From Clostridium sp. CAG:964 (lineage in GTDB: Bacteria > Bacillota > Clostridia > Oscillospirales > Acutalibacteraceae): DNA of 64,000 nt. The stretch covers positions 21,209 through 85,208 of the forward strand of contig FR891337.1 in the NCBI GenBank assembly GCA_000435335.1, in the 5' to 3' direction. The notes below the pieces were generated by a model. That model was not told the DNA's origin, searched no databases, and saw only the letters and a list, made by a program, of their open reading frames with translations. Made by a program: the position numbers and the translations under genes. Positions 27,401 through 36,304 of the stretch are shown piece by piece. Each line of letters begins with the position of its first letter. Position 1 is the stretch's first letter.

Positions 27401-27892
27401 TATATGCCGTCAAAGGAATTTCAGACTACTGTTGACGGTGGTATGACCGACGAAGCCCGCAGCGAAGTTGAAAACTCCTTTAATAAATACTACTGTTCCA
27501 GCGGTTTGTTTTTGCGTGATGCAGATATAATTATGGCAATGGATGAGACCGTTTCGGGAAAATTTATTCCCGTAAAGGTTAAGTTTACAAAAAAGAAGGG
27601 CAAAAAAGGAGAACAACCTACCAAAACAATATCCTATCCGCATTCAGAAAAATACCTGCTTTCGGAAGAAAACGGCAAAAGTGACTTTGAGGGTATTTTT
27701 AAAATGGTGGATGATAAAATACGCCTGATGTCGGATATGCTGTTGGACGGCTACATAAGTTCTGTCCCTACAGGAAGTAAAAACGAGCTTGACAGTCTGC
27801 CGTGCAGCTACTGCCTATATAAGAACGCCTGCAGATTTACGCCCGGAATGGAAGTTAATCTTATTCCGTCAGCCAAAGCAAAGGAGGAGTAA
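24461..27892 (+). CDS. addB: ATP-dependent helicase/nuclease subunit B
   Basis: 1143 aa, family length. Partner of AddA in the double-strand-break resection complex that replaces RecBCD in Firmicutes. N-terminal Walker A (LLGRSGSGKSRYL) as in AddB, a degenerate helicase core, and a C-terminal RecB-type nuclease with VRIVDYKTNN at about 945. Iron-sulfur cysteines: one near 764 (FYKCGYMYFC) and the closing CSYCLYKNAC at about 1113-1121. ATG 24461 after GGGATGGTG. addA follows after two bases. Confidence 0.95.
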   Translation: MLNLLLGRSGSGKSRYLREAAGKYIDSGKPVLVLVPEQFSFETGLYFLDSDSRAIDENVKILSFTTMIKYVFSLVGGLNKDFLDEGTSKILMSLAVESCSDSLNLYKKQIKNRSFVDTMLATINEYKSNCIASDDLLAVKAQVSNTTLKQKLEETALILDTYSTLVEGSYTHTQDILSYMAQAIEKHGIFNGYAVFIDAFTGFTGQQYRVLKAIMSQSDEVFVTLSTECRNNRVDDTSIRFRVTIDTYHRIRALADACSQQVHELYEPFLINRRTACSDLKAVEENLYAFPSKAYNITPQNVHIYSATNIYSECEHVASVIKQLTLSGKYRYKDIAVVCRDEDMYRGILDVTFEKFGIGYFMDKPQNINSKPLVNFIRHAFEAVGNGFNSESILRMLKTGITKYSSEDISVIENYIFTWSPKWSQPFNNNINGFSLQEMTPQEKELLTRIDAIRADVYEKLKAFKSATERGNGLEISKHLAELLYNFDVKNVIKEKIKRLKRQNTPELVDEYTRVWNSVISVISKMSNILQYETMTGKRYFELFTLAVNCEQIANQPLCLDRVIVGTAGRARLNSPKITFVIGAVQGVFPSVPTANGVFTDNERRLLLSKKLPLCCDLTDLAAQEQFSAYSTLASPSDGLYISYYTNTISGSGALPSTIVTQVQKILPQLKTEFECDSYKFSENQLWCKQQAFEHTISAINIQDSNKKALEEYFKTDKKYAALLEGICQYKEKKMPSISSGTAHSLYSEHMHLSASKIEDFYKCGYMYFCKSGLKLQERRKAGLDSRQYGSMVHYIMEKFLKLENIDDIVKNTSNYNIDEIVKGISQQFVEETFESNNIPDNKTAFALKRAEKSCAVLAKRIVNELKVSKFIPMDFELSIGIERAKSDNKSLGNTLDEYKVKTKDGSVSITGFVDRVDLFKNPTDGKTYVRIVDYKTNNKELKLCDLEVGLSLQMFIYLSAILRNGQGLYGENLAPAGVCYMPSKEFQTTVDGGMTDEARSEVENSFNKYYCSSGLFLRDADIIMAMDETVSGKFIPVKVKFTKKKGKKGEQPTKTISYPHSEKYLLSEENGKSDFEGIFKMVDDKIRLMSDMLLDGYISSVPTGSKNELDSLPCSYCLYKNACRFTPGMEVNLIPSAKAKEE

Positions 27893-27894
27893 TA

Positions 27895-30800
27895 ATGGCA
27901 AATGTTAAATGGAATGCCCAACAGCAGCAGGCTATAGACGCAAGAAACGGTACAATACTTGTGTCGGCTGCGGCAGGAAGCGGCAAAACAGCCGTATTGG
28001 TTGAGCGTGTTATACAAATGCTGACTGATAAATCGGCAAACATTAAGGCAGACCAGCTGCTTATTGTTACCTTCACCAACTTGGCGGCAGAGGAAATGCG
28101 TATAAGAATAAATAAACGAATTACACAGCTGCTTGACCAATGCACCGTCGACTCCAATTTAGACGAGGAGTATTTGCGAAACCAACAGCTGCTTTTAGAG
28201 CGTGCCCATATAAGCACTATAGACAGCTTTTGCAAGGATATAGTAAAAACCGCCTATACCCGTTTTGATATTTCGCCTGATTATCGCATTGGCGATAACT
28301 CCGAACTAAAGGCATTGCAATGCAATGCCGTAGAAGAGGTAGCACAGGAATATTATTTACGGGAGGATTTTAAAAATATAGCCTCATTGTTTACAACCTC
28401 AACAAATGACAATGAATTAAAAAGGTCGGTTATCAATTTTTACAGCTTTCTTTCGTCACTGCCTTTCCCTGAAAGGTGGACGGAACAGACACTTTCAGAG
28501 CTTAAAAACTCCGAAAAAGATGTTATTCATTCAAAGTGGATAAACAACATTGTGAGTGATTCTATAAATCAAATAGACTATATATCAGGCTTAATGCACA
28601 ACAACACAGAGCTATTTATAAAAATGGACTCATTAGATGAGGTGTCGCAGGATAACAGCTTTTCACAGCAGTTTAACTCAGAAAGGCAATTTGTAATAGA
28701 TATACTGTCAAGCTGCAAAACCTTTGAGGAAATTCAAAAGGCTCTTTTTGACAGCAAGCATTGCAGCACTTTTTCTGAAAGGCTTTCTGCACCCCGTGGG
28801 TTAAGCGACGAATGCAAGGAAATTAAAGACAGCTACAAAAGCAACCGTGATGAGATAAAAAAAGTAATAGCTAAGCTAAAGTCTTTTTACAATATTACCC
28901 CACAGCAGCTTGAAGAGCAGCTTGAAAGAATTATTGCCGATACCGCAGTTATGCTTGAATTTATGCGGGACTTTACAAATAAATACAATCAACTGAAAAA
29001 AGAAAAAAATCTTCTTGATTTTGCAGATATTGAGCGTTACACTCTTCTTACTCTGGCAAATGAAGATGAAAACGGCGAATTTGCAGTAGATGACGGAAGC
29101 AACTCAATAAGATATAACATAACCGAGCAGGCAAGAGCACTTTCAAAAAGCTTTAAGCAGGTTATAGTTGACGAATATCAGGATGTTAATCAGCTTCAAG
29201 ACCTAATATTTAAAATTATAAGCGACAACGACAAAAATCTGTTTGTGGTAGGGGATGTTAAACAGAGTATTTATGGCTTTAGACAGGCTATGCCGGATAT
29301 TTTTATAAACAGAAAGAAATATTGTAGCAGTGCAAAAAACATAAACGCTGAAAATATAGTTTTAAAGAAAAACTATAGAAGCCGTTTTGGCGTAACCGAT
29401 TATGTCAATTTTGTATTTTCCGGTCTTATGAAAAAGGACTTGGGTAATCTTTCCTATGAACCGGAGGATTATCTTGTTGCCGGTGCTGATTATAAGGGTG
29501 AGAATGAATGTGATGTATATTTGCACCTTAATAATTTATCCCAGCGAAGCAAGCTCCACCGTGATATGGCAGAGGCAAGGTGCATTGCAAAAATAATTAA
29601 GGATACGGTAGGCAAATACGATGTTGCAAACGGCGATACGGTTCGCAAGGCTGAATATAAAGATATTGCTATACTAATGCGAAGCGTAAAGAATACAAAT
29701 ACCTTTACAGAATATCTTGAAGAGCAGGGAATTCCGATTGTTACCGAAACCAAAGCCTCCCTGCTGGATTGTAAAGAGGTTAGAATGATTATTGACCTGC
29801 TAAGAGTTGTGGACAACCCATTGCAGGATATTCCGCTTTATTCAACCTTGGTAAGCCCTATGTTTGGTTTTACCCCACAGCAAATAGCACAGCTAAGGAG
29901 TATAAACGGACGAAAGGGCTATCTGTATAAAAATATACTTGATGCGTCAAAGAACAGCACCCAAATAAAGGCATTTGCAGATGACATTGAGTATTACAGA
30001 GAAATTGCCGCAAATAACCCTACTGACCAGCTTATTAATATTATATACAGAAAAACCGCTATAACGGAATTTGCCGGCTCATTGGAGGACGGCGGCGTTG
30101 TACTTAATAACCTGCGGCTGCTGTACAATTATTCAAAGAGCTTTGAAAACGAGCAAAACAAGGGAGTTTCCGCCTTTGTAAGATATATAGACAGGGCAGA
30201 GGAGGCCGGTGCGGTATTAGACGCACAAACAGGTGCCAATACAGATGGCAATGCTGTAAAAATAATGACAATGCACCATTCAAAGGGACTGGAATTCCCT
30301 GTATGCATTTTGGCAAATTTAGGTAAATCCACTGTACAGTACAGAGATAAGCTGTACTTTGACCGTGAGCTTGGCTTAGGTCTGCAGCTAAAGGATACCC
30401 AAACAAACGCTGCTTATAAAAGCTTTCCTTATCTTGCCGTTGTAAACAAAATGAAGCAGGACAGTGCGGCAGAGGAGCTGCGTGTGCTGTATGTAGCCCT
30501 AACCAGAGCCAGAGAACAGCTGCACCTTGTTGGCTCATATAATAATCTGCCTAAAATTGTAGAGCAGCTTTCAAATGAACTGGCTATGTATAAGGGAATT
30601 TCTGTTAATACCCTTATTAAGCATAACACAATGCTGGAATGGCTAATATGCACAACACTTCTTATGAAGCCACAAAAGGGGCAGAGGGATAATGTCCTTT
30701 GGAAATATGCCTCACAAAGCTTTAAGGATAATATAGCCTTTAATCATCAATACCGTGCAACACCGTATAATGATATTTTTGTTGAAACAATAAGCACAGA

Positions 30801-31560
30801 AGCGGAAGAAGAAAATCAGGAGCGTACAGCAGATGATACCGACAGTGCATTTACCGGCGAACACGAAGCACTTACAGCAGAGGATAACAAATCCCCAAGC
30901 AGAGCTGAAATTGATATTAATAAGCTTGATAAACGCTTTAATATGCCATACCCTTACCAAGCGTCTGTAGATGTGCCAAGCGTTGTTACTCCGTCGTCAC
31001 TTACACATTCTGAAAACAGGGCTGTTTTCTTAGAAGGCTTTTCCTTTGAGGATAAGGAAATTCTTACGGCGGCACAGCGTGGTACGGCTATGCACGCTTT
31101 TATGGAGCATGGGGATTTAGTAACGGCAATGTCATCACCGCAGTTTGAGATAAAAAGGCTTGTTGACAGCGGCTTTTTGTCAGAACAGCAAGGTCAAAGC
31201 ATTAATGCTGATTATATAAAGGCGTGTTTAAACACACCTATTATGCAAAGGTATATTAATTCGCCAGCTAAATACAGAGAGGTTAAGTTTGAAGTGATGG
31301 TAAAAGCCGATATTACCGGCTTTGAAAACTGCAGCGAGGAGCATTTACTGCGTGGCTCTGTCGATTGTGCCTTTGAGGAGGACGGTCAGCTGGTTATAAT
31401 CGATTACAAAACAGACCGTGCAAAAAATATGCAGCAGCTTAAGGAACGCTACGAAACTCAGCTGAAGCTGTATAAAATAGGTTTGTCCGCAACTCTTCAC
31501 AAGTGCGTAAAACAAGCCGTCATTTATTCCTTTTATTTGAATGATTATATTGAAATTTAA
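27895..31560 (+). CDS. addA: ATP-dependent helicase/nuclease subunit A
   Basis: 1221 aa UvrD-like (SF1A) helicase with nuclease. Walker A SAAAGSGKTAVLVERV at about 24-39, motif Ia TFTNLAAEEMRIR, motif II VIVDEYQDVNQLQ, motif III GDVKQSIYGFRQA, motif V MTMHHSKGLEFP, motif VI LYVALTRAREQLH, and the C-terminal nuclease with LVIIDYKTDRAKN. Ribosome site AAAGGAGG lies in the end of addB, so the subunits are coupled. Last gene in the unit; mntP has its own ribosome site 106 bases on. Confidence 0.96.
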   Translation: MANVKWNAQQQQAIDARNGTILVSAAAGSGKTAVLVERVIQMLTDKSANIKADQLLIVTFTNLAAEEMRIRINKRITQLLDQCTVDSNLDEEYLRNQQLLLERAHISTIDSFCKDIVKTAYTRFDISPDYRIGDNSELKALQCNAVEEVAQEYYLREDFKNIASLFTTSTNDNELKRSVINFYSFLSSLPFPERWTEQTLSELKNSEKDVIHSKWINNIVSDSINQIDYISGLMHNNTELFIKMDSLDEVSQDNSFSQQFNSERQFVIDILSSCKTFEEIQKALFDSKHCSTFSERLSAPRGLSDECKEIKDSYKSNRDEIKKVIAKLKSFYNITPQQLEEQLERIIADTAVMLEFMRDFTNKYNQLKKEKNLLDFADIERYTLLTLANEDENGEFAVDDGSNSIRYNITEQARALSKSFKQVIVDEYQDVNQLQDLIFKIISDNDKNLFVVGDVKQSIYGFRQAMPDIFINRKKYCSSAKNINAENIVLKKNYRSRFGVTDYVNFVFSGLMKKDLGNLSYEPEDYLVAGADYKGENECDVYLHLNNLSQRSKLHRDMAEARCIAKIIKDTVGKYDVANGDTVRKAEYKDIAILMRSVKNTNTFTEYLEEQGIPIVTETKASLLDCKEVRMIIDLLRVVDNPLQDIPLYSTLVSPMFGFTPQQIAQLRSINGRKGYLYKNILDASKNSTQIKAFADDIEYYREIAANNPTDQLINIIYRKTAITEFAGSLEDGGVVLNNLRLLYNYSKSFENEQNKGVSAFVRYIDRAEEAGAVLDAQTGANTDGNAVKIMTMHHSKGLEFPVCILANLGKSTVQYRDKLYFDRELGLGLQLKDTQTNAAYKSFPYLAVVNKMKQDSAAEELRVLYVALTRAREQLHLVGSYNNLPKIVEQLSNELAMYKGISVNTLIKHNTMLEWLICTTLLMKPQKGQRDNVLWKYASQSFKDNIAFNHQYRATPYNDIFVETISTEAEEENQERTADDTDSAFTGEHEALTAEDNKSPSRAEIDINKLDKRFNMPYPYQASVDVPSVVTPSSLTHSENRAVFLEGFSFEDKEILTAAQRGTAMHAFMEHGDLVTAMSSPQFEIKRLVDSGFLSEQQGQSINADYIKACLNTPIMQRYINSPAKYREVKFEVMVKADITGFENCSEEHLLRGSVDCAFEEDGQLVIIDYKTDRAKNMQQLKERYETQLKLYKIGLSATLHKCVKQAVIYSFYLNDYIEI

Positions 31561-31666
31561 TCCTTTATGTGTTAAAATAATTAAATTATCCTATGGAGCT
31601 TATTTATCATAAGTTTATGGGAATATTAATATATTTATTTTGGAATATTGTTCGGAGGGAATAAGT

Positions 31667-32254
31667 GTGGATTATATTTCTATTGTAGGCATATCCATAG
31701 GCTTAGCTATGGACGCCTTTGCGGTGTCTGTGTCTAACGGAGCCTTAACTAAAAACCTAAGAGCCGCATATGCCCTTAAATTAGCGTTGTTTTTTGGGGC
31801 CTTTCAGTTTGGTATGCCAATTATCGGCTGTCTTATCGGTAAAGCAGGAGAAGCCTTTATAACCGGTGTAGACCATTGGATTGCATTTATTTTACTGGCT
31901 GTAATAGGCGGCAAAATGATAATTGACTATATTAAGGATTTTAAGAAAAATGAAATCCCCCAAAAGCGAGACAGCCTGCCTACAAGAACAGTTTTGCTTT
32001 TGGCTGTTGCCACCAGCATAGACGCACTTGCAACAGGAATTATTCTTCCTTCGGCTGTGGGTGCAGAAACAATTCCTTTAATACTTATAGCCGTTGCTAT
32101 TATAGGCGTTATTACCTTTATCATAAGCATTGCAGGTGTTTACCTTGGCAAGGCCTTCGGCTTTTTGCTTTCAAAGCACGCAGGACTTTTTGGCGGTATA
32201 GTGCTTGTAGCTATAGGCTGCAAAATATTAATAGAGCATTTATTTTTTCGCTAA
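31667..32254 (+). CDS. mntP: Manganese efflux pump MntP
   Basis: 195 aa with six predicted membrane segments in two repeats. The paired signature DAFAVSVSNG near the N-terminus and SIDALATGI in the second half hold the conserved membrane aspartates. Exports Mn2+. I choose GTG 31667, six bases after GGAGGGA, over the TTG at 31640 that lies upstream of the ribosome site. The short leader holds no recognisable yybP-ykoY manganese riboswitch. Confidence 0.9.
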   Translation: MDYISIVGISIGLAMDAFAVSVSNGALTKNLRAAYALKLALFFGAFQFGMPIIGCLIGKAGEAFITGVDHWIAFILLAVIGGKMIIDYIKDFKKNEIPQKRDSLPTRTVLLLAVATSIDALATGIILPSAVGAETIPLILIAVAIIGVITFIISIAGVYLGKAFGFLLSKHAGLFGGIVLVAIGCKILIEHLFFR

Positions 32255-32282
32255 TTAACAAATTATAAACAAATTATAAACA

Positions 32283-32330
32283 AAAAATCAGAGCAGTAAG
32301 CCGACATTTATTGTCAGCTTACTGCTCTTC
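32283..32330. terminator. Bidirectional terminator between mntP and the MATE gene
   Basis: AGAGCAGTAAGC (32290-32301) pairs perfectly with GCTTACTGCTCT (32317-32328), with an inner GACA/TGTC stem. On the reverse strand it is followed by GATTTTTTG, a good tract; on the forward strand only by TCTGCTTAG. It serves the MATE gene best and mntP weakly. Confidence 0.8.
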
Positions 32331-32360
32331 TGCTTAGTATAAGTGTTGTAGTTCGGTATG

Positions 32361-33752
32361 TCAGAATTTAACAATATCCGGCCTGTCCAAATACTTAAGC
32401 TTTTTCTTGTATAGCGTTACAAAGAATATTATCGCTGTTACTAAGGAGAAGCTCTCTGCTATAGGAAAGGCAAACCATACTGCGTTTAATTCTATATCAG
32501 CCAAAAAATATGCCGCAGGCACTAAAACAATCAGCTGTCTTAAAAGCGATATAGCCATACTTCTCAGTCCGTGACCTGTTGCTTGGAACATAGCGGTGAA
32601 AACTATGCCTATAGCGGCAGGAAGGAAGCATATGCATATAATTCTTAGAGCAGTAGTGCCCAGCATCATCATATTGTCGCCGGCGTTAAACATTCTCATA
32701 AGCAAATCAGGTATTGCAAGGAATATAACAACGCCTACAGCCATAATAATTCCGGCAATTATACAGCCGTATTTTAATGTTTTTAACAGCCTGTCCTTTT
32801 TTCTTGCACCGTAGTTGTAGCCCATAATAGGCAGCAAGCCTTGGTTTAAGCCAAAGCAAGGCATAAATATAAATGACTGCAGCTTGAAGTAAATGCCCAA
32901 TACAGTAATGGCGTCTTCACCGTCCTGACCGGGGTACTTAGTGCTGAAAATTCCGTTTATAAAAATAAGCATTACAGAGGTAATAGACTGCATTATAATT
33001 GCCGGTATTGCAACGGCATAAATATTTTTTACAGTAGTACCGGAAAATTTAAAATTTCTAAAGGAAATTTGTATTGCGTGTTTTTTTCCAAACAAAACAC
33101 AAAGTGCTACAATAAGTGACAAAATTTGTCCGGCAACTGTTGCTATGGCCGCACCTTTAACTCCCATATCAAAGCCAAAAATAAATATTGGATCCAGTAT
33201 TATATTTGTTACTGCACCCACAAGCATAAAAATCATAGGGAATATCATATTGCCGGTAGCCTGCAATATTTTTTCTATGCATACCTCTATACACGAGCCA
33301 AAAGAAAATACCATTATAATTGACAAATAGTCTATGCCCATTTGTGCTATGTTGGGGTTGCTTGTATAGCTTTTTATAAAAGGTGCAACTATAGTTAATC
33401 CAAGTATAAGCATAATTATCCAGTTAAAAAAGCCAAGCAGTAAACCGTGTGTAGCCGCACTGTTGGCCTCCTCCTGCTTTTTCTCGCCCAATTTTCTTGA
33501 AACCAACGAGTTTATGCCTACGCCTGTTCCTACTGCAACCGATATAAGCAGCATTTGCAGTGGGAATGCAAGCGAAACAGCCTTTAGTCCCAGGCTGGTG
33601 TCACCGTTGAAGCTGTACTGACCAACAAATATACTGTCTACAATGTTGTAAAGTGCCTGAACAATCATTGAGAACATTGCAGGAACAGCCATAGACATTA
33701 TCAGCTTTAGCAATGGGGCAGTACCCATTTTATTTTCCTTAACATTTTCCAT
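32361..33752 (-). CDS. MATE family efflux transporter
   Basis: 463 aa, twelve predicted membrane segments in two six-helix halves, as in the NorM/DinF-type MATE family. Recognisable: PAMFSMIVQALYNIVDSIFVGQ near the N-terminus and the second-half counterpart ATGHGLRSMAIS. Exports cationic compounds or other substrates with Na+ or H+; substrate unknown. Starts on the TAATG overlap with the VanZ-like gene, so translation is coupled. Confidence 0.93.
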   Translation of the reverse strand: MENVKENKMGTAPLLKLIMSMAVPAMFSMIVQALYNIVDSIFVGQYSFNGDTSLGLKAVSLAFPLQMLLISVAVGTGVGINSLVSRKLGEKKQEEANSAATHGLLLGFFNWIIMLILGLTIVAPFIKSYTSNPNIAQMGIDYLSIIMVFSFGSCIEVCIEKILQATGNMIFPMIFMLVGAVTNIILDPIFIFGFDMGVKGAAIATVAGQILSLIVALCVLFGKKHAIQISFRNFKFSGTTVKNIYAVAIPAIIMQSITSVMLIFINGIFSTKYPGQDGEDAITVLGIYFKLQSFIFMPCFGLNQGLLPIMGYNYGARKKDRLLKTLKYGCIIAGIIMAVGVVIFLAIPDLLMRMFNAGDNMMMLGTTALRIICICFLPAAIGIVFTAMFQATGHGLRSMAISLLRQLIVLVPAAYFLADIELNAVWFAFPIAESFSLVTAIIFFVTLYKKKLKYLDRPDIVKF

Positions 33753-34246
33753 TATTTCATAATCCTTTCCTTTCTGTTTTTTCTTACTTTATGTATAAGC
33801 AGTGCTGCAGCACAGGTAAGCAGCATTCCTGTTATACAGCCGCTAAAGTCCAGCAAAATATCGCTAACCTGGGCACTTCTGCCCGGTGAGAGATACTGCA
33901 GGCTTTCATCAGCTACAGGTATCATAAGCAGCGTAAACAATATGTGAAATACATATTTCTTAATGCTGCCGTAATATAATTTGAATGAGGATGTAACCAT
34001 AACGCCCAAAGCCAAAAACTCACTAAAGTGTGCCGCTTTGCGAATAATAAAATCATTTAGCTGTGGATTTAAGTTGAGTGCCCTCAAAAGCATCTCTGCA
34101 ACCGACAAAACATTACCGCTTTCTTGGGCAGATATTGTGGCCGGCATCAGAGAATGCAGCCAAATAAAAGCTGTAAGCAGTACAGTACCTATAATAAAAA
34201 TAAGAGCTGCAGCCCTTCGCTTTTTCAGCCTAATAACCTTATTCAC
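33752..34246 (-). CDS. VanZ-like membrane protein
   Basis: 164 aa with four or five predicted membrane segments. The VanZ-family core is seen in RKAAHFSEFLALGVMV and in PVADESLQYLSPGRSAQVSDILLD, the pattern found in VanZ proteins that mildly raise teicoplanin resistance; the function in non-van contexts is unknown. I use GTG 34246, six bases after GGAGGA; a longer frame to 34288 begins before the ribosome site. One base overlap with the MATE gene. Confidence 0.85.
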   Translation of the reverse strand: MNKVIRLKKRRAAALIFIIGTVLLTAFIWLHSLMPATISAQESGNVLSVAEMLLRALNLNPQLNDFIIRKAAHFSEFLALGVMVTSSFKLYYGSIKKYVFHILFTLLMIPVADESLQYLSPGRSAQVSDILLDFSGCITGMLLTCAAALLIHKVRKNRKERIMK

Positions 34247-34261
34247 AGTTTTTCCTCCCAT

Positions 34262-34290
34262 AAAAAAAGGTGCATCTAATGCACACACCT
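34262..34290 (-). promoter_or_regulatory. Hairpin with U-tract in the VanZ/MATE leader
   Basis: On the reverse strand GTGCAT (34284-34279) pairs with ATGCAC (34275-34270) around TAG, with AGG/CCT outer pairs, followed by a run of seven T (34268-34262) and then the VanZ ribosome site. It resembles a terminator but starts only a few bases after the predicted transcription start; it could be a 5' stabiliser or a minimal attenuator. Confidence 0.5.
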
Positions 34291-34301
34291 AAACATTATA
34301 T

Positions 34302-34330
34302 ATTTTAGTTTATATTTATTTATGTGTCAA
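34302..34330 (-). promoter_or_regulatory. Promoter of the VanZ/MATE unit
   Basis: Reverse strand TTGACA (34330-34325), 17-base spacer, TAAAAT (34307-34302). Predicted start near 34295. Confidence 0.7.
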
Positions 34331-34424
34331 TGATAAATTTGTACATTTAAGCTATTGCCATTTATGTCATATATAGGCTATAATGTATAAGTCGTTCGTT
34401 ATGCCTGATATGCATATTTGAATA

Positions 34425-34453
34425 TTGACTAAAATGCTTTAACAGTATATATG
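34425..34453 (+). promoter_or_regulatory. Promoter of the COG2426 gene
   Basis: TTGACT (34425-34430), 17 bases, TATATG (34448-34453); an alternative -10 TATATA lies two bases earlier. Divergent from the VanZ promoter. Confidence 0.5.
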
Positions 34454-34486
34454 TAATGAGTATTTTAAAAATTAAAGGAGAAATTT

Positions 34487-34978
34487 ATGTTTATTAACTA
34501 TTTAATTGTGTTCCTTATTTCAATGGTTCCTATTGTTGAGCTGCGTGGAGCAATTCCCGTTGCAGTGGGTATGGGACTGGATCCTGTAATTTCATACATA
34601 ATATGTATTGTGGGAAATATGCTGCCTGTTCCTATAATTTACTTCTTTGCAAGAAAAGTTCTTTTATGGGGAAAGGATAAGAAATTTATAGGCAAATTTT
34701 TCACCTTTTGTATCGAAAAGGGTGAAAAGGGCGGCAAAAAGCTGCAGGCTAAGGCAGGTAACGGCTTGTTTATAGCACTTATGCTTTTTGTAGGTATACC
34801 GCTGCCGGGTACAGGTGCATGGACAGGTACACTTGCAGCAAGCTTTCTTGATATGGGCTTTAAAAAGAGCGTTATTGCTGTAATGCTTGGTGTAATTATT
34901 GCAGGTATTATTATGGCTCTTGCAAGTATGGGACTGTTTGGCGGCATAAGCTTTTTATTTGCCCCAAATAAAGCATAA
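34487..34978 (+). CDS. Small multi-drug export protein family (COG2426)
   Basis: 163 aa, about four to five membrane segments. The N-terminal MVPIVELRGAIPVAVGMG and the PLPGTGAWTGTLAASFL segment match the COG2426 / Sm_multidrug_ex family, whose name comes from weak drug phenotypes; the real role is unknown, and the family is distantly like DedA proteins with re-entrant loops. AAAGGAG ribosome site, own promoter, and own terminator, so it is a single-gene unit. Confidence 0.85.
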   Translation: MFINYLIVFLISMVPIVELRGAIPVAVGMGLDPVISYIICIVGNMLPVPIIYFFARKVLLWGKDKKFIGKFFTFCIEKGEKGGKKLQAKAGNGLFIALMLFVGIPLPGTGAWTGTLAASFLDMGFKKSVIAVMLGVIIAGIIMALASMGLFGGISFLFAPNKA

Positions 34979-34997
34979 TTTAATAAGATTAATTAAC

Positions 34998-35026
34998 ACA
35001 GGCAGCGGAGGCTGCCTTGTTTTTTA
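34998..35026 (+). terminator. Intrinsic terminator after the COG2426 gene
   Basis: GGCAGC (35001-35006) and GCTGCC (35011-35016), loop GGAG, followed by TTGTTTTTT. It lies directly against the ribosome site of the next gene (AGGTGAT), so some read-through or a promoter further upstream must serve that gene. Confidence 0.85.
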
Positions 35027-35035
35027 GGTGATAAA

Positions 35036-36304
35036 ATGGATTTTATAAAATGCAATGTGGCAATAGTAGGCGGCGGTGCTTCGGGCTTAATGGCGGCAGT
35101 TGAATTGGCAAGGTCGGGTAAGGGGCTAAAGGTCGCCGTGCTTGAACACCATGCCAAGGTCGGCAGAAAATTAATGGCAACAGGCAACGGAAGATGCAAC
35201 CTTACCAACAAAAGCCTTACGGCAAATTCATACAGAGGCGGTGCAGAATATTTAGAAAGCGTACTGCAAAGGTATAACAGCAGCTGTATTACAAATTACT
35301 TTTCTGAGATTGGACTTGTAACCTATGCCGACGAACAGGGCAGAGTGTACCCTTTAAGCAACAATGTTTCCTCAGTTTATGACTGTATAACCGATTATGC
35401 CTTTTCAAAGGGTGTTGACTGCTATTGCAATGTTACTGTAAAAAAGATAATTCCCGAAAAAAAGGGTTACACGCTTTTAAGCGATGATTATAGAGTTTTT
35501 GCCGAGAATGTTATACTTGCCTGCGGAGGCAAGGCAAGTGCAAAGCTTAGTACAGACGGTTTGGGCTACAGCCTTCTTAAAGGTTTGGGTATATCTGTGA
35601 CAAATATTATGCCGTCACTTGTTCAGGTGCCTTGCAGTAACAAGTGCTTGGCAAATTTAAAAGGACTTCGAGCAAAAGGCGAAATATCCCTTGTAATAGG
35701 CGACAAAATCATAGGAAAAGAGGCCGGGGAAATTCAGTTTGCCAAGGGTGCTTTAAGCGGAATATGCGTTTTTCAGCTGTCATGGTATGTAAGTAAATAT
35801 TTTAGCAATAGGAAAAACAAAGATAATATTGCGTTTTATTTGGACTTAATGCCGAATTTTACTATACAGGAGTGTTTCGCATTATTAAAAAGCAGAGCGA
35901 ACAGTCTGCACTGGTACAAGCTGTCAAACTTTTTTGACGGCTTTTTGCACAAGAGAGTTGCCGCAGCCTTGTACAGCGAATGCGGAATAAAAGATACACA
36001 AAGAACAGCATCTACACTGACAAAAAATGAAATCACAAAGCTTGCACACTGTATAAAGGGCTGGAGGTTCAACCCTGTAGCTGCCGGAGAATTTGAAAGT
36101 GCACAGGTTACATCAGGCGGTGCATCCTGTAAAGAAATTGATTTTAACAGCTGTCAAAGCAAAAAATACCCCCATCTATATATAGTAGGAGAGTTAGTTG
36201 ATGTTGACGGCATTTGCGGCGGATACAATTTACATTGGGCATGGTCCAGCGGTATAATGGCCGCAAGAAATATTCTGAAAGGCTATGGTAAAACAAATGA
36301 TTAA
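35036..36304 (+). CDS. HI0933-family (YhiN/BaiN-like) NAD(P)/FAD-dependent oxidoreductase
   Basis: 422 aa flavoprotein. N-terminal Rossmann GGGASGLMAAVELARSG, the family-specific VGRKLMATGNGRCNLTN, and the C-terminal second FAD segment YIVGELVDVDGICGGYNLHWA followed by SSGIMAA. Members are annotated as aminoacetone oxidases or 3-dehydro-bile-acid reductases (BaiN), but substrates for most are unknown. The next gene, also a flavoprotein, overlaps by 20 bases, implying joint expression. Confidence 0.88.
   Translation: MDFIKCNVAIVGGGASGLMAAVELARSGKGLKVAVLEHHAKVGRKLMATGNGRCNLTNKSLTANSYRGGAEYLESVLQRYNSSCITNYFSEIGLVTYADEQGRVYPLSNNVSSVYDCITDYAFSKGVDCYCNVTVKKIIPEKKGYTLLSDDYRVFAENVILACGGKASAKLSTDGLGYSLLKGLGISVTNIMPSLVQVPCSNKCLANLKGLRAKGEISLVIGDKIIGKEAGEIQFAKGALSGICVFQLSWYVSKYFSNRKNKDNIAFYLDLMPNFTIQECFALLKSRANSLHWYKLSNFFDGFLHKRVAAALYSECGIKDTQRTASTLTKNEITKLAHCIKGWRFNPVAAGEFESAQVTSGGASCKEIDFNSCQSKKYPHLYIVGELVDVDGICGGYNLHWAWSSGIMAARNILKGYGKTND

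Noticed and set aside
31561..31666. Manganese (yybP-ykoY) riboswitch before mntP
   Set aside because: Only about 100 AT-rich bases with no conserved riboswitch core visible.
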